64,000 nt of DNA. Origin: Schistosoma mansoni (taxonomy: Eukaryota; Platyhelminthes; Trematoda; Strigeidida; Schistosomatidae). A model generated the notes under the pieces. That model worked only from the letters and a program-made list of their open reading frames with translations. It made no database searches and was not told the origin of the DNA. Shown here in pieces: positions 49,330 to 60,700 of this stretch. Both the position numbers and the translations under genes were made by a program. Each line of letters begins with the position of its first letter. The stretch's first letter is position 1. The DNA is taken from assembly GCF_000237925.1 (NCBI RefSeq), contig NW_017386031.1, forward strand, positions 124,001-188,000, read 5' to 3'.

Positions 49330-49665
49330 AGTGGAGTTCAACCAGGTCTGTTGTGAGATAGGAACTCACTGAAGACAATTGGTGAACGGTTGCTCAAACT
49401 TCGTGGATCGGTTGAAGTTAGACATGAACACCATTGGATGCCGGTTCAGTGGTCTATCGGTTAAGTGCTCTGGCGCGAGACTGGTAGGTCCTGAGTTCGA
49501 ATCTCGCGAGGTGGGATCGTGGGTTTGCACTGCCACTGAGGAGTCCCACAATAGGATGAAACGGTCGTCCAGTACTTCCAGATTTTCCATGATGGTCTAG
49601 CTTCAATTGAATCATGATCTCTACTATGAAAAGATTGAAATCTCCACAAAAACTCCTTCAGATAA
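49330..49665 (+). repeat. SINE family B, near full-length copy
   Basis: Order: 5' module (49330-49440), tRNA-like head ('ggttcagtggtctatcgg', 'gagttcgaatctcgcgagg'), hammerhead (49526-49578), 3' tail ending 'aaaaactccttcag'. The hammerhead has CTGAGGAG, GAAAC and GTC intact, but three extra bases between stem I and the core. Confidence 0.82.
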
Positions 49666-49884
49666 GCAATTGCCTATATCATTGAATAATACTCACATTC
49701 TGTTATTAAATAACTAAAAAAATACGAGATAATGAAACAATTAACCCAAACTTATTAGTTACTATGGTAACTAAATTAATATTACGATATAAGTTGTTAA
49801 TGTGCATTGTTATAATGAATTATCAGTTTTGTTAAGAAACAAAAATCATATAAATTTTTGAGATAGTGAAGAAGATTAGTAGCT

Positions 49885-50295
49885 CAGGTGAATGATTTTA
49901 ATGAAGTTTTATTCTCTGAGCTGAATGATTTGGTCGTGGAGCTTTAATTGTCCTTCTGAATGACATTATCAGCACAAACTTCGGATAGAAGTGATGAATT
50001 GTCGTGTGGAGTGGACTGAATAATCAGTTAAACCTGCGTCTTATATGAATTGATCTGGAAGTTTACTGGTTTGTGGATTATTTAAGGTTGTAAAATATCG
50101 TCGATTGATTGTAGTTAGACATTTACACCGCCGGTTGTTGGCTCAGTGGTCTAAATTCTAAGCATTCGTCAGCGAGATTGAATGTCTTGGGTTAGATTTC
50201 GAGCTCTGAGATCGTGAACGTACCGCTAATGAAAGCTCCACGACTAAACCATTCAGGTCAGAGAATAAAACTCCATCGAAATTACATAAATCTTT
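49885..50295. repeat. Element with about 60-base terminal inverted repeats (family E) around a SINE B head
   Basis: The left end 'gaagttttattctctgagct ... ggtcgtggagc' pairs with the right end 'gctccacgac ... cagagaataaaactcc'. The interior has a tRNA-like 'ggctcagtggtctaaa' segment as in family B. A MITE-like or foldback structure; no transposase. Confidence 0.65.
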
Positions 50296-50499
50296 AAACA
50301 CCCAAACAACTTATTATCCAGTTAATAACACTAAATTGAATAATATATGAAACTCAAAATAGAGTTACGAAAATCAGGTAGCAACTAATTATTGATTTTT
50401 TGAATTTAAATTAAATTAGTTGTTAGCTCAAATAATTCAAAAAAACAATGTACTTGTTAGTAAGAGTAATGATGTCACAATATAAAAAGCCATTAGAGG

Positions 50500-50860
50500 T
50501 GTATATAAACATTTGGAAGCATTGGATAGTCATTCTGTCATAATATGAGACTTCTTGTTAGTGTGCATCCACGATCCTGCACTGGATAGTCGAACTCAGG
50601 AACTTCGATCACATTCACGAATATTTTAGCTCTAAACCACTAAACCGGTATCGAATGGTATTAATGTATAACTTAGGTTCAGTGGTCTAGAAGTTAAGTG
50701 TTTGCAAGAATGACCAGGAGTCCTGGTTTCGAGTCTCATATAGAGAATCGTGGATTTGTACTGCTAAGGGGTCCAGTATTAGGACGAAATAGTCGTTCAA
50801 TGCTTCAAGGTTTTCCTTGGTGGTCTAGCTTCAATTGACTCATGCTTTCAACTATGAAAA
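50500..50860. repeat. Two SINE B copies facing each other
   Basis: 50500-50660 is a minus copy and 50670-50860 a plus copy; their tRNA-like heads meet at about 50665. Both hammerheads are decayed (for example CTAAGGGG in the plus copy). Confidence 0.68.
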
Positions 50861-50869
50861 TATATATTA

Positions 50870-51260
50870 GTTATTGGAATCTTCCCATTAACGTTTACAA
50901 CTGAAATCGATCAGTCTTTTTCGATACATGTGCATCCTTTAAGAATTACCTCGACATTGTTAATAAGTTAGAAGGATGTTTAAGTAAAGATGGATGATGA
51001 CTAGTGATGAAATCTAGGATGCTTGTTTCGTCTTATTTCGAACTTGTGATCTGTGTGAGTTTAGGTTGAGAGATACTTAGTTCAAACTCAGGAGTGAATA
51101 TCAACTCAAGGAGACGATTACATCTAGATGATGAATCCAAAATAGTAGACACAAAATTCGAGTGCGAGTTCTGATGATGTCGTTCAGAAGGACGATGAAA
51201 GCTCTACGATCAAACAATCCAGTTCAGAAAACAAAACTCCATCAAAATCATCTACCTGAA
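50870..51260. repeat. Decayed family A copy followed by a family E end
   Basis: The flank module ('gaatcttcccattaacg') and a worn A copy (minus, 51000-51100) are followed at 51170-51250 by the family E arm containing CTGATGATGTCGT and GATGAAAGCTC. Confidence 0.55.
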
Positions 51261-51654
51261 TTACAAATCTTCTCCACCATCTCAAGAATAGAGAAATCAA
51301 ATAAACTAATCAGTTAAAGAAACAAACAAGTATTCAGTTAGTTAGTTAGTTAATAGTTGAATTTATCAGTTAAATAAAGCTAGAGCATCAATAGAAAGCA
51401 ATAGGAAGCATTCAACAACTCGTTATTTACTCAAAATAATTAACTTCTAAGCCATGTCCATTTTTTTATACTGGGATGAAGATGACTTGGTTTCATTGGT
51501 GTCTCATAATATCTTTCTGTAAAATAATATTAGAGTAATCATTGATATAAATATACATTAATATGTAGTATCTACTATTTAAAGATATAAGTAGTATAAA
51601 TTATATGAGTAAATTTAGTCCAAATCATCCTTAAACAATACAGTTTAATATCAG

Positions 51655-52050
51655 AAGGGGGATTTTGTGGAGATTGTAGTAATTTTGACAGTTGAATTCA
51701 TTAATCGATTAAAGTTAGACCATCATTGAAAACCTAGAAGCAATGGACGACCGTTTTGTTCTAGTGTGGGACTCCTTAGTAATGAGTATCTACGATCCCG
51801 CATCGCGAGATTCGGACCCAGGATCTATCGGTCCCTCACGCGGACACTTAACCTGTAGACCACTGAGCTGGCCAGCATCCAAAGGTATTAATGTCTAACT
51901 TCAACCAATCCACGAAATTGTGGGACACATCCACCATTGTCTTCAGTGAGTTGATATCTCCCAACACACCTGGTTGAACTCCATTAGTTACTGCTTCTCA
52001 CTAGAACTCCAGGAAATACCTCATGGAGCCAGTCACTAGTGAGCATATGA
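51655..52050 (-). repeat. SINE family B, long copy
   Basis: Same structure as 47985-48370. The 3' end begins with 'agaagggggattttgtgg' on plus. Hammerhead decayed. Confidence 0.75.
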
Positions 52051-52054
52051 TCAT

Positions 52055-52435
52055 TATCAGAAGGGGGTTCTGTGGAGATTGCAGTAATTTTAGTAGTTGA
52101 ATTCAATAACCGATTAAAGTTAGACCATCATAGAAAACCTAGAAGCACTGAATGAGCGTTTCATAACAGTATGGGACTCCTCAGCGGTGTGCATCCATGA
52201 TCCTGTATCGTAAGGTTCGAACCCAGGACCTATCGGTCTCGTAAGCGAAAGATTAACCTGTCGACCACTGAGCTGGATGGCATCCAACGGTGTTAAATCT
52301 AACCTCAATCAATCCACAAAATTGCGCTACCGTCCATAATTGTCCTCGGTGAGTTACTATCTCATATTGATTCTAGGTTTTTCATGGCGGTTTAGCTTTA
52401 ATTGGCCCATGAATTCAACTATAAAAAATATAGTT
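52055..52435 (-). repeat. SINE family B, long copy in tandem with the previous one
   Basis: Starts 'atcagaagggggttctgtgg' on plus right after the preceding copy, giving a head-to-tail pair. Core CTGAGGAG kept; GAAAC reads GAAAC with TTAT before it, so stem II is lost. Confidence 0.72.
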
Positions 52436-52599
52436 TGAGGCTATTCAGATGAAAAAGTTGACGGTACTATAATAAAGTATTTTGGATCCTTTTCAATCAA
52501 CAAGATTTTCTGAGTATGGTAATAAATATGTTGGACGTGACAGACGTGAATATATACTTAATAACTTTATAATTTTATATTCAAAAAATCATAAATATC

Positions 52600-54235
52600 T
52601 GTGATTGGTCAGATGTCCTAGTAACTCTGTGTCAGCTAGTCAGCTACGACGTAGGACCAAGCATATATATGTATCAGTCCTAGTTGCTACACCTCATTAG
52701 CAAAAAGTGGCGAACACTGAATTCATGGAAGTGGTTACTCCAATGGTGGTAACATATAAAAGAAAGATTGTATATAAGGCTATAGTACAGGAAGGAATAA
52801 AGTTATGAAGCAATTTTAATCTTAAGGTTTAAGGGAAGATAAAGAGTGTATACACCTACGCCATTATGATCGATTCTGAGCCATGTCACACAGAGTCTCC
52901 AACCATTAGTTACGATAGTCACGCGGACCCCAATCAAGTAGTCTGCATCTACCAACATGGTTCAGACTAGAAGTTAGTGACTGCAAGCATTGATGCCACG
53001 TTTTGGTTTGACCGTCCCTAACTTTCTTCCAACCATCCCCAGTACTAGTCAGCATTGTGCGTCGTGGTAATCGGTATTCAGGTGTACGTAACACGTGGCA
53101 AAACCATCTCAGTCGATGAAGATTCATGACCTCATCAACTGATTTACCATCATTCCCTAATACCCTGCGTCTAACCTCACTATTACTTACCCGGTTATCC
53201 CAGCAGATGCGAGCAATATTTCTAAGGCATCTGTGGTCAAATACTAGTAACCTACGAGTATCTTCTACTCTTAATGGCCATGTTTCGCAGCCGTAAAGTA
53301 GAACAGAACGAACTGCTGCGCAGTATACTCGTCCCTTAATTGATAGACGGATATCTCGTCTTCGCCATAGGTGACGTAAGTTGGCAAAAGCCAAACGAGC
53401 TTTTTGAATCCGTACTGAGATTTCGTCAGACACCAACCCATTAGGGCTGATCAGACTTCCAAGATAAGTGAAGTTGTCGACGCGTTCGACTACTTCACTC
53501 CCTATCCTTAGTTCGGGTGTTGATGCAGGCCAGTCCTGGAGTAACAATTTACATTTGGATGGAGAGAAACGCATCCCAAACATCCTGGCATTATTACTGA
53601 GTTCCAACAGAAGACTCTGCATTTTGTCAGCGTCTTCACCAAACAGGACTATGTCATCTGCGTATTCTAAGTCGATAAGTGAACCTCCTGGTAGGAGATC
53701 AATGCCGAAAATTCAGTCGACAAGAACGTTATTTCCAGCAGTATGTCTATGATCAAGTTAAACAAAAATGGAGATGGTGGACGGCCTTGTCGGACACCAT
53801 TTGAGGTTGTAAAATCAGATGACAGTTCACCATAAGCTCTCACTAGACTGGTAGTGTTTGAGTAAAGAACCTTCAAAAGGTTTATGTACTTCTGAGGTAC
53901 ACCTTTAAATGACAGACACTACCACAGAACCTCTAGACCTACAGAGTCAAATTCTCTTTTTAAGTTGAGAAAAACTATCATTGTCTATCGCTGATAAGCA
54001 TGTCTGTGTTCTAAAACCTGACGAATAGTGAATGTATGGTCGATAAAGCCATGACCGGATCTGAAACCAGCCTGATTTCCTCGTGATTGGAGTTCACGAG
54101 TCTTTCTTAGGCGTCCAATAATTATTGAGGCTAATATTTTAGATGCTATATTAGTCAAACTAATCCCTCTATGGTTATCACAGGATGATTTTGACCCCTT
54201 CCTGTAATTTTGTATTCTGAATGTCTCCATTTGTG
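52600..54235 (-). mobile_element. LINE, 5'-truncated, RTE-like polymerase with 3' UTR
   Basis: Minus-strand 53622-52906 is open for 238 residues: MRFSPSKCKLLL, NFTYLGSLIS, SVLLYGCETWPLRVEDTRRL, RCLRNIARICWDNRVSNSEV, as in the C-terminal half of RTE-type polymerases. Upstream pieces hold GVRQGRPPSPFLFNLIID and DNHRGISLTNIASKILA (RT core) in other frames; the YADD-type segment near 53650 lies at a frame change. It ends with the 3' UTR shared with 47100 and 48625. Distinct from the SR2/Perere-3-like element at 44525. Non-functional because of frame breaks and truncation. Confidence 0.85.
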
Positions 54236-54339
54236 TTCTTGTTCACTACAATATCACCTTCTTATTATATTTTCATTTTATAAACCTTTTTACTAGAATT
54301 TAGTGTGTCCTGTTGTATTTTTCCCTGTGTTTAGGGATA

Positions 54340-54590
54340 TAAATGATCAGTCACTAGTTGGCATATATGCATCTTGTTCGGAATTCCTCGAGATTGCCTT
54401 CAGTCACAACTATTTTAAACAGTAATGCATGTTGGCTAGTAGTGGAATCGAGGACTCACGTTTCGTCCTATTTGAGACTCGTCAGCTGGATGTACCTCCA
54501 TCTCAGAGTTGATGTTCACTTTGGGACTCGAACCTAGTACCGTTCGCTTTAAACTCTATCATGTTATCCACTTAGCTACTATTATTATCT
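54340..54590 (-). repeat. SINE family A copy with intact-looking core
   Basis: On the minus strand the hammerhead (about 54448-54497) keeps CTGACGAG, GAAAC and GTC. Stem I is weakened (CATCCAG against CTCGATT). The flank module lies at 54340-54430. Confidence 0.75.
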
Positions 54591-55019
54591 TTACCATTAT
54601 TGTTATTGTGTTTTTAACATCATCAGTATCTACTTCAAACAGAATGAAGTAACATCGAAATCCTCCACTTTGATGTGTGGACGAGGAAAATATTGATTAG
54701 TTATTCGCTTAGTTAGACTAGTAGATAGACTGACATGTATTAGATGATCATTCAAATATTATCTTATTAGTGTCTTTATTGTCAATTTTTGATATGGAAT
54801 TATACTGATGTTCTAGTCAGCCTAGTCACATGTTCTTGATCTGAGTTGTATTGAAGTTCTATAGAATAGACACTGAGAGGGTATCTATTGTAGATATTTG
54901 TGTAAGAGAAATTAACGCTTCACTTATGTAGACGAATAAAACCGACCATAATAAAACACTTTTAGTCTTTCTTAGAAATAATCAGATTGTTTGGAATGTA
55001 TTCCATTGAAAACAGTGCT
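54591..55019. other. Unassigned stretch
   Basis: AT-rich; nothing recognised. Confidence 0.3.
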
Positions 55020-55232
55020 TTTTTCAACAGAAGAGGGTTTCGTGGAGATTTCAGTATTTTTATATAGTTGAAATCATGGGTCAATTTAATCTAGACCGCC
55101 ATAGAAAACCTGGAAACATTGGACGGCCGTTTCGTCCTGGTATGGGACTCCTCAGTCGCGGTACGCATCCATGATCCCGCCTCATGAGATTCGAACCCAG
55201 GACCGACTAGTCTCGCGCCAGAGCACTTAAAT
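55020..55232 (-). repeat. SINE family B copy, truncated in the head
   Basis: On minus: partial head ('gggttcgaatctcatgagg'), then CTGAGGAG, GAAAC, GGCC and GTC intact; stem I is weakened by changes on both strands. It breaks into TA repeats at 55230. Confidence 0.75.
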
Positions 55233-55794
55233 ATATATATCAATGAAATGAGTCTCTGATCAACTTATATTATACACTGAATAAATAGATTAAGAAGATG
55301 AATATATATATACATGTATAAATATCGGTTGATACTCACCATAATCTACGTTTGTAACCATAATTGCTAAATGGATTTAAGAGAGATTGTGAAGTTTTTA
55401 AAAAAAAAAATAGACAAGTGGTGACCAATATAAAGACTAATTGTAATAAAATAATCATTCTTTTCAAATGAAATCAAGTACCGGTCTAAGTTGGACAAAC
55501 TCTGGAAGTACTGAGAGATCGTTTCACCGTGGCATAGAACTCTTCAACGGTATGTATATATTGACCTCATAACTGAGGATTGAACTTATGCTCTTTAGTC
55601 ACACTTGTCAATGCTTAACCTTTAGATTATTGAGATGGAGATTAATATCTGTGAAAGTCCAGCTTCAATCCACGAAAATATGTTTGTTGAAGCATTTCAG
55701 AGTTTATGTCTATGATGTTTTTTTCATATTGGATGTCATTAGTTTTTTATTGAAAGACAAATGGTAAGTTTAAAGTTGTCTTGTAGTAAAACCT

Positions 55795-56032
55795 AGAAGC
55801 CTCCAAATACCCTGGTACGGCCGAGAGTGAGGAGAGTACGCTCTCCCTCTCCAAATACTCTCATATGGCCACGCGTATATAGCATCTGTCAGGGAAGTCC
55901 TACTCACTGCCTTCTTGTGGTGGGGGTGTTGTCAACGAAATTGAGAGAACAAAAGGCGAATGTTCGGCGCTTTAACCGGGTTGGTAGACACAGAAAGTTC
56001 ACCTAGGGGAGTTGGAAAACCCTGATTCTACT
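55795..56032 (+). repeat. SINE family C, 5' part of body only
   Basis: From 'gcctccaaataccctggtac' to 'ttggaaaaccctgattc', then cut off. Unusual because it lacks the 3' end, so it was probably broken after insertion. Confidence 0.75.
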
Positions 56033-57020
56033 AGGTAAGTTGTCTTGTTTCGATAATACTAATGACTAGTGAAGCTTACCTGTGCCAATTGTTCTGTGTA
56101 TTACACTTTATTTCTTTTGTAGATGATAACAAGTTTTATTAAGAAGATAACCAAGATCTGGAACCTTACCACTCTACACTAACAAACAACATCCGTATGT
56201 AGTAAACGACAGTTACTAACAGAGGATGACAGCACATAGAAGTATTCACTTATAAACTGTTAGGAACAGATTTCAACATGACTATGACAGCTCTGCAGCT
56301 AGATAAATCATAACATGCAAGACCGGAAGTTATACGTCAATTTCCCTTGTGCAGTTCAGTGGATGAGCACGAAGATGAAACGGTGGTGTAGTACTTCTAT
56401 GTTTTCAATGATGATCGAGATAAAATCAGTGCTTAATTTGATGTATGGAATTCCCTCGACCTTTACAAATCTTCCTACGGTAAATCTTTTAAACTTGTTT
56501 TGCCAAAGTGATCTTTAAAATCAATATATATGAAATTCAATCATTACCACAAAGGTATTCAATATCGACTAATTTCGAAAGGTAATTCAAAGAGTTCTAG
56601 AGGGGAACTGTCGTCAACGGGGCTTAGCCTTATTATATATTAGATAAACGGCAATCAGTAATAATCAGGGACTATTGCGAATTTACTAGACTTAGAAATG
56701 TTAACTAATGGTTGACATCTCAGTGATCTAAAGGTTAGGCTATCACCATAAAGCCTGAATATCTTGGGTTCTAATCCTGGTGATGATGTGAACACATGAT
56801 GCTAATGAGTCTCATGAAAAAAAACAGTTGCCCAATGCTTCCAAGTCTTGAGTAGTTTGCTAAGTAAAATCAATTCGTGATGTAAAATATGAACCCACAG
56901 TCTGTTTAATCTATTGACAACTTTAATTTAATCGACGATGCTCTTTGTTTGTACTTAAAACATAATCAACATAAAATCCAAACTGATCTATTTTACGAGG
57001 ATGCTTATATTCAGTAGGAA
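56033..57020. other. Stretch with worn repeats only
   Basis: A worn family B head around 56710-56880 ('ggttctaatcctggtgatg', 'ctaatgagtctcatgaaa'). No gene recognised. Confidence 0.4.
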
Positions 57021-57029
57021 CAGGTATTT

Positions 57030-57142
57030 TCAGACTGTGGGACTCCTCAGCAGTGCGCATCCACGATCCCGACTAGCGGGATTCGAACCCAGGACCTACC
57101 AGTCTCGCGCCAGAGCACTTAACCGATAGACCACTAAGCACA
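57030..57142 (-). repeat. SINE family B head abutting the SmF frame
   Basis: Reads 'ctatcggttaagtgctctgg' and 'gggttcgaatcccgc' on minus, with the start of the hammerhead (CTGAGGAG). It ends 20-30 bases before the SmF start codons, so its pol III promoter points away from SmF. Confidence 0.78.
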
Positions 57143-57163
57143 TGACAAATTGTTAACTCTGTA

Positions 57164-57460
57164 GTGTGTAAAATGGAGGTCGCGATGAATAATCCGAAGC
57201 CTTTTCTCAGTGGAATAACTGGGAAGCAGGTCATTGTTAAACTAAAGTGGGGAACGGAGTACAAAGGATACCTTGTATCTGTAGACAGATACATGAACTT
57301 GCAACTCCACAGCACGGATGAGTATATTGACAATTGTTATACTGGGAGTTTGGGAGAGGTTTTGATCAGGTGCAATAATGTTTTGTATATCAGAGAGTGC
57401 GATGATACCGTTCGCTTCAAACTCCGTCATATTATCCACTTAGCTACTAAATCCAAATAG
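57164..57460 (+). CDS. SNRPF: Small nuclear ribonucleoprotein F (SmF), intronless, SINE-derived C terminus
   Basis: SmF is one subunit of the seven-member Sm ring on spliceosomal snRNAs. Residues 9-80 follow human SmF closely: [12 protein letters not shown], the Sm1 motif ([20 protein letters not shown]) and the Sm2 motif ([11 protein letters not shown]). The frame could start at 57164, 57173 or 57185. The last gives MNNPKPFL, closest to known SmF starts. From residue 82 (57407) to the stop, the codons match a family A SINE on the minus strand ('accgttcgcttcaaactc', 'tatccacttagctact'), replacing the usual acidic SmF tail. There is no intron. It is flanked by SINE B upstream and SINE A within its end, and lies between bestrophin exons or just beyond them, in the opposite direction. 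The Sm fold is unbroken, so it may be a working gene or a young retrocopy. Confidence 0.85.
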   Translation: MCKMEVAMNNPKPFLSGITGKQVIVKLKWGTEYKGYLVSVDRYMNLQLHSTDEYIDNCYTGSLGEVLIRCNNVLYIRECDDTVRFKLRHIIHLATKSK

Positions 57461-57475
57461 TCACTAGCTTATGAA
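57405..57475 (-). repeat. SINE family A fragment forming the SmF 3' end
   Basis: Nearly the same bases as 54537-54590. It supplies the last 17 codons and the stop of the SmF frame. The family A flank module follows at about 57505 ('gtttgaatcttctaactg'). Confidence 0.78.
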
Positions 57476-57718
57476 ATATGGTTCATTTTTGTGGTGGTTG
57501 TTTGAATCTTCTAACTGATATCATATTGATACTGTATTCCTTAATATTTCATCTTATATAATAAAGAGATCATGATTTTATAAATATACAGTTTAAGTAG
57601 GTGCTAATTTAAAAAAAAATTATCAAGTTTTTATGTTTTAAAATATTTACTACTTAAATAAATTATAAGTAGTATAAAAGGAATAAAGAAAAAAGTGGCA
57701 GAAATTTTGTTAACTTAC

Positions 57719-60700
57719 GAGGTGGTGGTGGTTTCTTTTTCTCACAGCAACATAAATTTCTTGCACGTTCACAAAATGATGGATGCATTTCCAAATTAGA
57801 AACACTAAAATGAAATTTTGGTTGCATAGGTGAGTTTTCGTGGAGATTTAGTATTTTCATAGTTGAAAGCGTGAGTCAATTGAAGCTAGACCACCAGGGA
57901 AAACCTGGAAGCACTGGACGGCCGTTTCATCCTATTTTGGGACTCCTCAACAGTGCTCATCAATGACCTCGCCTCGCGAAGTGAGTTGTTGTTGTTTTTC
58001 TCATCATTAGCAAAATACACATTTTTGAAGAGAAAAAAGACATTGGACAGCCGTTTCATCCTAATATGGGACTCCTCAGCCGTACACATCCATGATCCTG
58101 CTCACGGGATTACAACACTGAAGTTCTATTGAGAAGCTGTGACTAGTGGTGTTCAATCAGGCCTGTTGAATAATAGTCCACATTATTTTTTTGTATTCGA
58201 AGATTTTCATGTAATCATGGTTAAGTAGCCATCATCATATATGTTTATCAACAGTGGTGAAGCGTTTGTGCTCAAGACCGAAGGTCATGGGTTGGAGTTC
58301 CTACGGTGAGAGATCGTGGATGAGCACTGTTCAGGAGTTCCCTACTAGGATGAAATGGCCATTCAATGCTTACAGGTTTTCAATGGTGGTCTAATTTTGA
58401 TTCATTCATGATCTCAGTGGGAAACTCATCGATCACTATTTTTTTTAACAAATAACCTCTGATTATGAATATAACTCTATAAAAATTGTCGCTCTGATTG
58501 TTAGAAGGTGCATCGTCCTCATGACTTCCGAAGGAACTCGGTTTACATCATGAGACGTCATAATTATTCCTTCAACTCCCAGGGCAGAGTTTAAATGGTC
58601 TGAATAATTTTTTCTGGTTAGCGTTTTTTTAGCGAGTTAGTTTTCTACGGGATGGGGTCACTAGCCCCCATGCCCAACCCTCCTCCTTTACCTGGGCTTG
58701 GGACCACCAGTAGCCCCCGGGAGGAGCTACAGGCGGAGAAGGTATTTCAATTGTAAACTAATTTCAAAAAAAAATTATGAAATGTCAACTCACTCATTTA
58801 ATAATCCTTTATTTCTAACTTCAGCAATTTCTTGATCTACTTGATCTAAAAATTTTAATAAATCATCTGATTCATTATCATCTGATTTTTTCTTTCCCAT
58901 TGGTGATGAAAGATTTTCTGGAAAAGCATCAGGATCCATAAATACAGATCGATAACTAACATCTAAATTATAATCTAATATTTTTGATGTTTGAAAATCT
59001 TCATCATCATCACCGAAAGGATTCATCACACATAAAGCTACCTGAATGGGTAAGAAAAAAGAAAAAAAAATCAATCAAAAGATATTTGATGATAAAAGTA
59101 ATCAATGTCATGCGTGCCAAGTCCTTGTTAGTGTTGATCGAATACTGAGTGACACAGGATTGAATCTGTCAGGGAGCAACAGTTCCCTCAAGATTACAGG
59201 TACACCTTGCTGACGAGTGCCAAGTAGCATGAAACCAGGGTTCAGGGTTTCCCTTTTGACCACATCCAATCACCATCTTATGTGTATTGAGTGTTTCATT
59301 GGAGATCCTTGAAAAGCAACACTTATGATCATTAAGAAGGACTTTATATTCAATGGAGCTTCATATAAACTTCTTCAGTCGATGGCTGATTTAAAAGTGA
59401 GTCATCTAACTGTATACAGATTCGTTAGAAAAATAAACAATTCAGACTTGGAATTCATTTGGTATTGTTTGTTTAAATCTTCCCATTGAGTTTTAGGACT
59501 GCTAGCCACCACCCATCTTTGCTTATAATGCTTGTGAATTGAGGCTATATCGAGGCAATATGCACAGTATGCACATATGCCAATAAGAGACTGATCAATT
59601 ACAGTCCGAAAAATTAATGGGAAGATTCAAACAAACAATACTAAGTGAATTCGAACTTTACCCCATAGCACAAGCATATGACTATCAGGAGTCATTACCT
59701 AAGTGGATAACGTGATGGCGTTTGAAGCAAACGGTACTGGGTTCGAGTCCATCGCATAGTGAACATCAACTCTGAGACTCAGGTGCATCCGGCTGAGGAG
59801 TCCCAAATAGGACGAAACTAGAGTCTTGGATAATTGAAAAAGCTACTACAAATTGTAAATAGTTAGTCTTATATTTCAATTAAGCATTTGTTTTAATCAC
59901 TGTCCATATTCATAATTCTCTGCTTATGTTTACATATAAAGTCACTAGTGTCCTGTGTATATTGTTTGTTTGAATCTTCTCATTAATGTTTATGACTGAA
60001 ATCGATCAGTTTCTCTGGGCACATGTGCATCCTGTAATGGCACCCAAATGCCCTGGTACGGCCGAGAGTAGGGAGAGTCAGTTCTCCATCTCGAAATGCT
60101 CTCACATGGCTATGCGTATATAGCCTCTGTCAAGAAAGTCCTACTCACTGCCTTCTCGTGGCAGGGGTGTTGTTTACGAAATTGAGAGGACAAAAAGCGA
60201 ATGTCCGGCACTTTAACTGGGTTGGTGGATATGGAGAACCCACTTAGCGGAGTTGGAAAACCCTGATTCCAAACCAATGGTGTACATGGGCTCCAGTATT
60301 CTGAAAGAACAAATGGCGTATGAATCAATCGTTGGTGACCGGCCACCATGGGACTGCATCTCCTCACGATGCTCCACTACCTTGTGTATCAGACCTTTAA
60401 TTCAAAGGTTCCGGGTGTGGTCCCCTAAGGAAACCACCCGCTTCAGTTTGGGCAGGACCGAAGCTTACTAGTTAGCCTACACTTCATTGATTATAATAAA
60501 AGATTCATAAATAAAATTGAACTAAAATATGATACCACTTTTTTCATAAAGTCATCAGTCAATTGAATATGATCAGGTCTTAAAAGTGGAAGTGGTATAT
60601 GGTTGTCTTTCAACCGTTCGTTTTATTCCAATAGTTGAATTCAGAAGTCGATCTAAGCTAGATCACCATTGAACACCTGAAAGCAATTGGTGGTCAGTTC

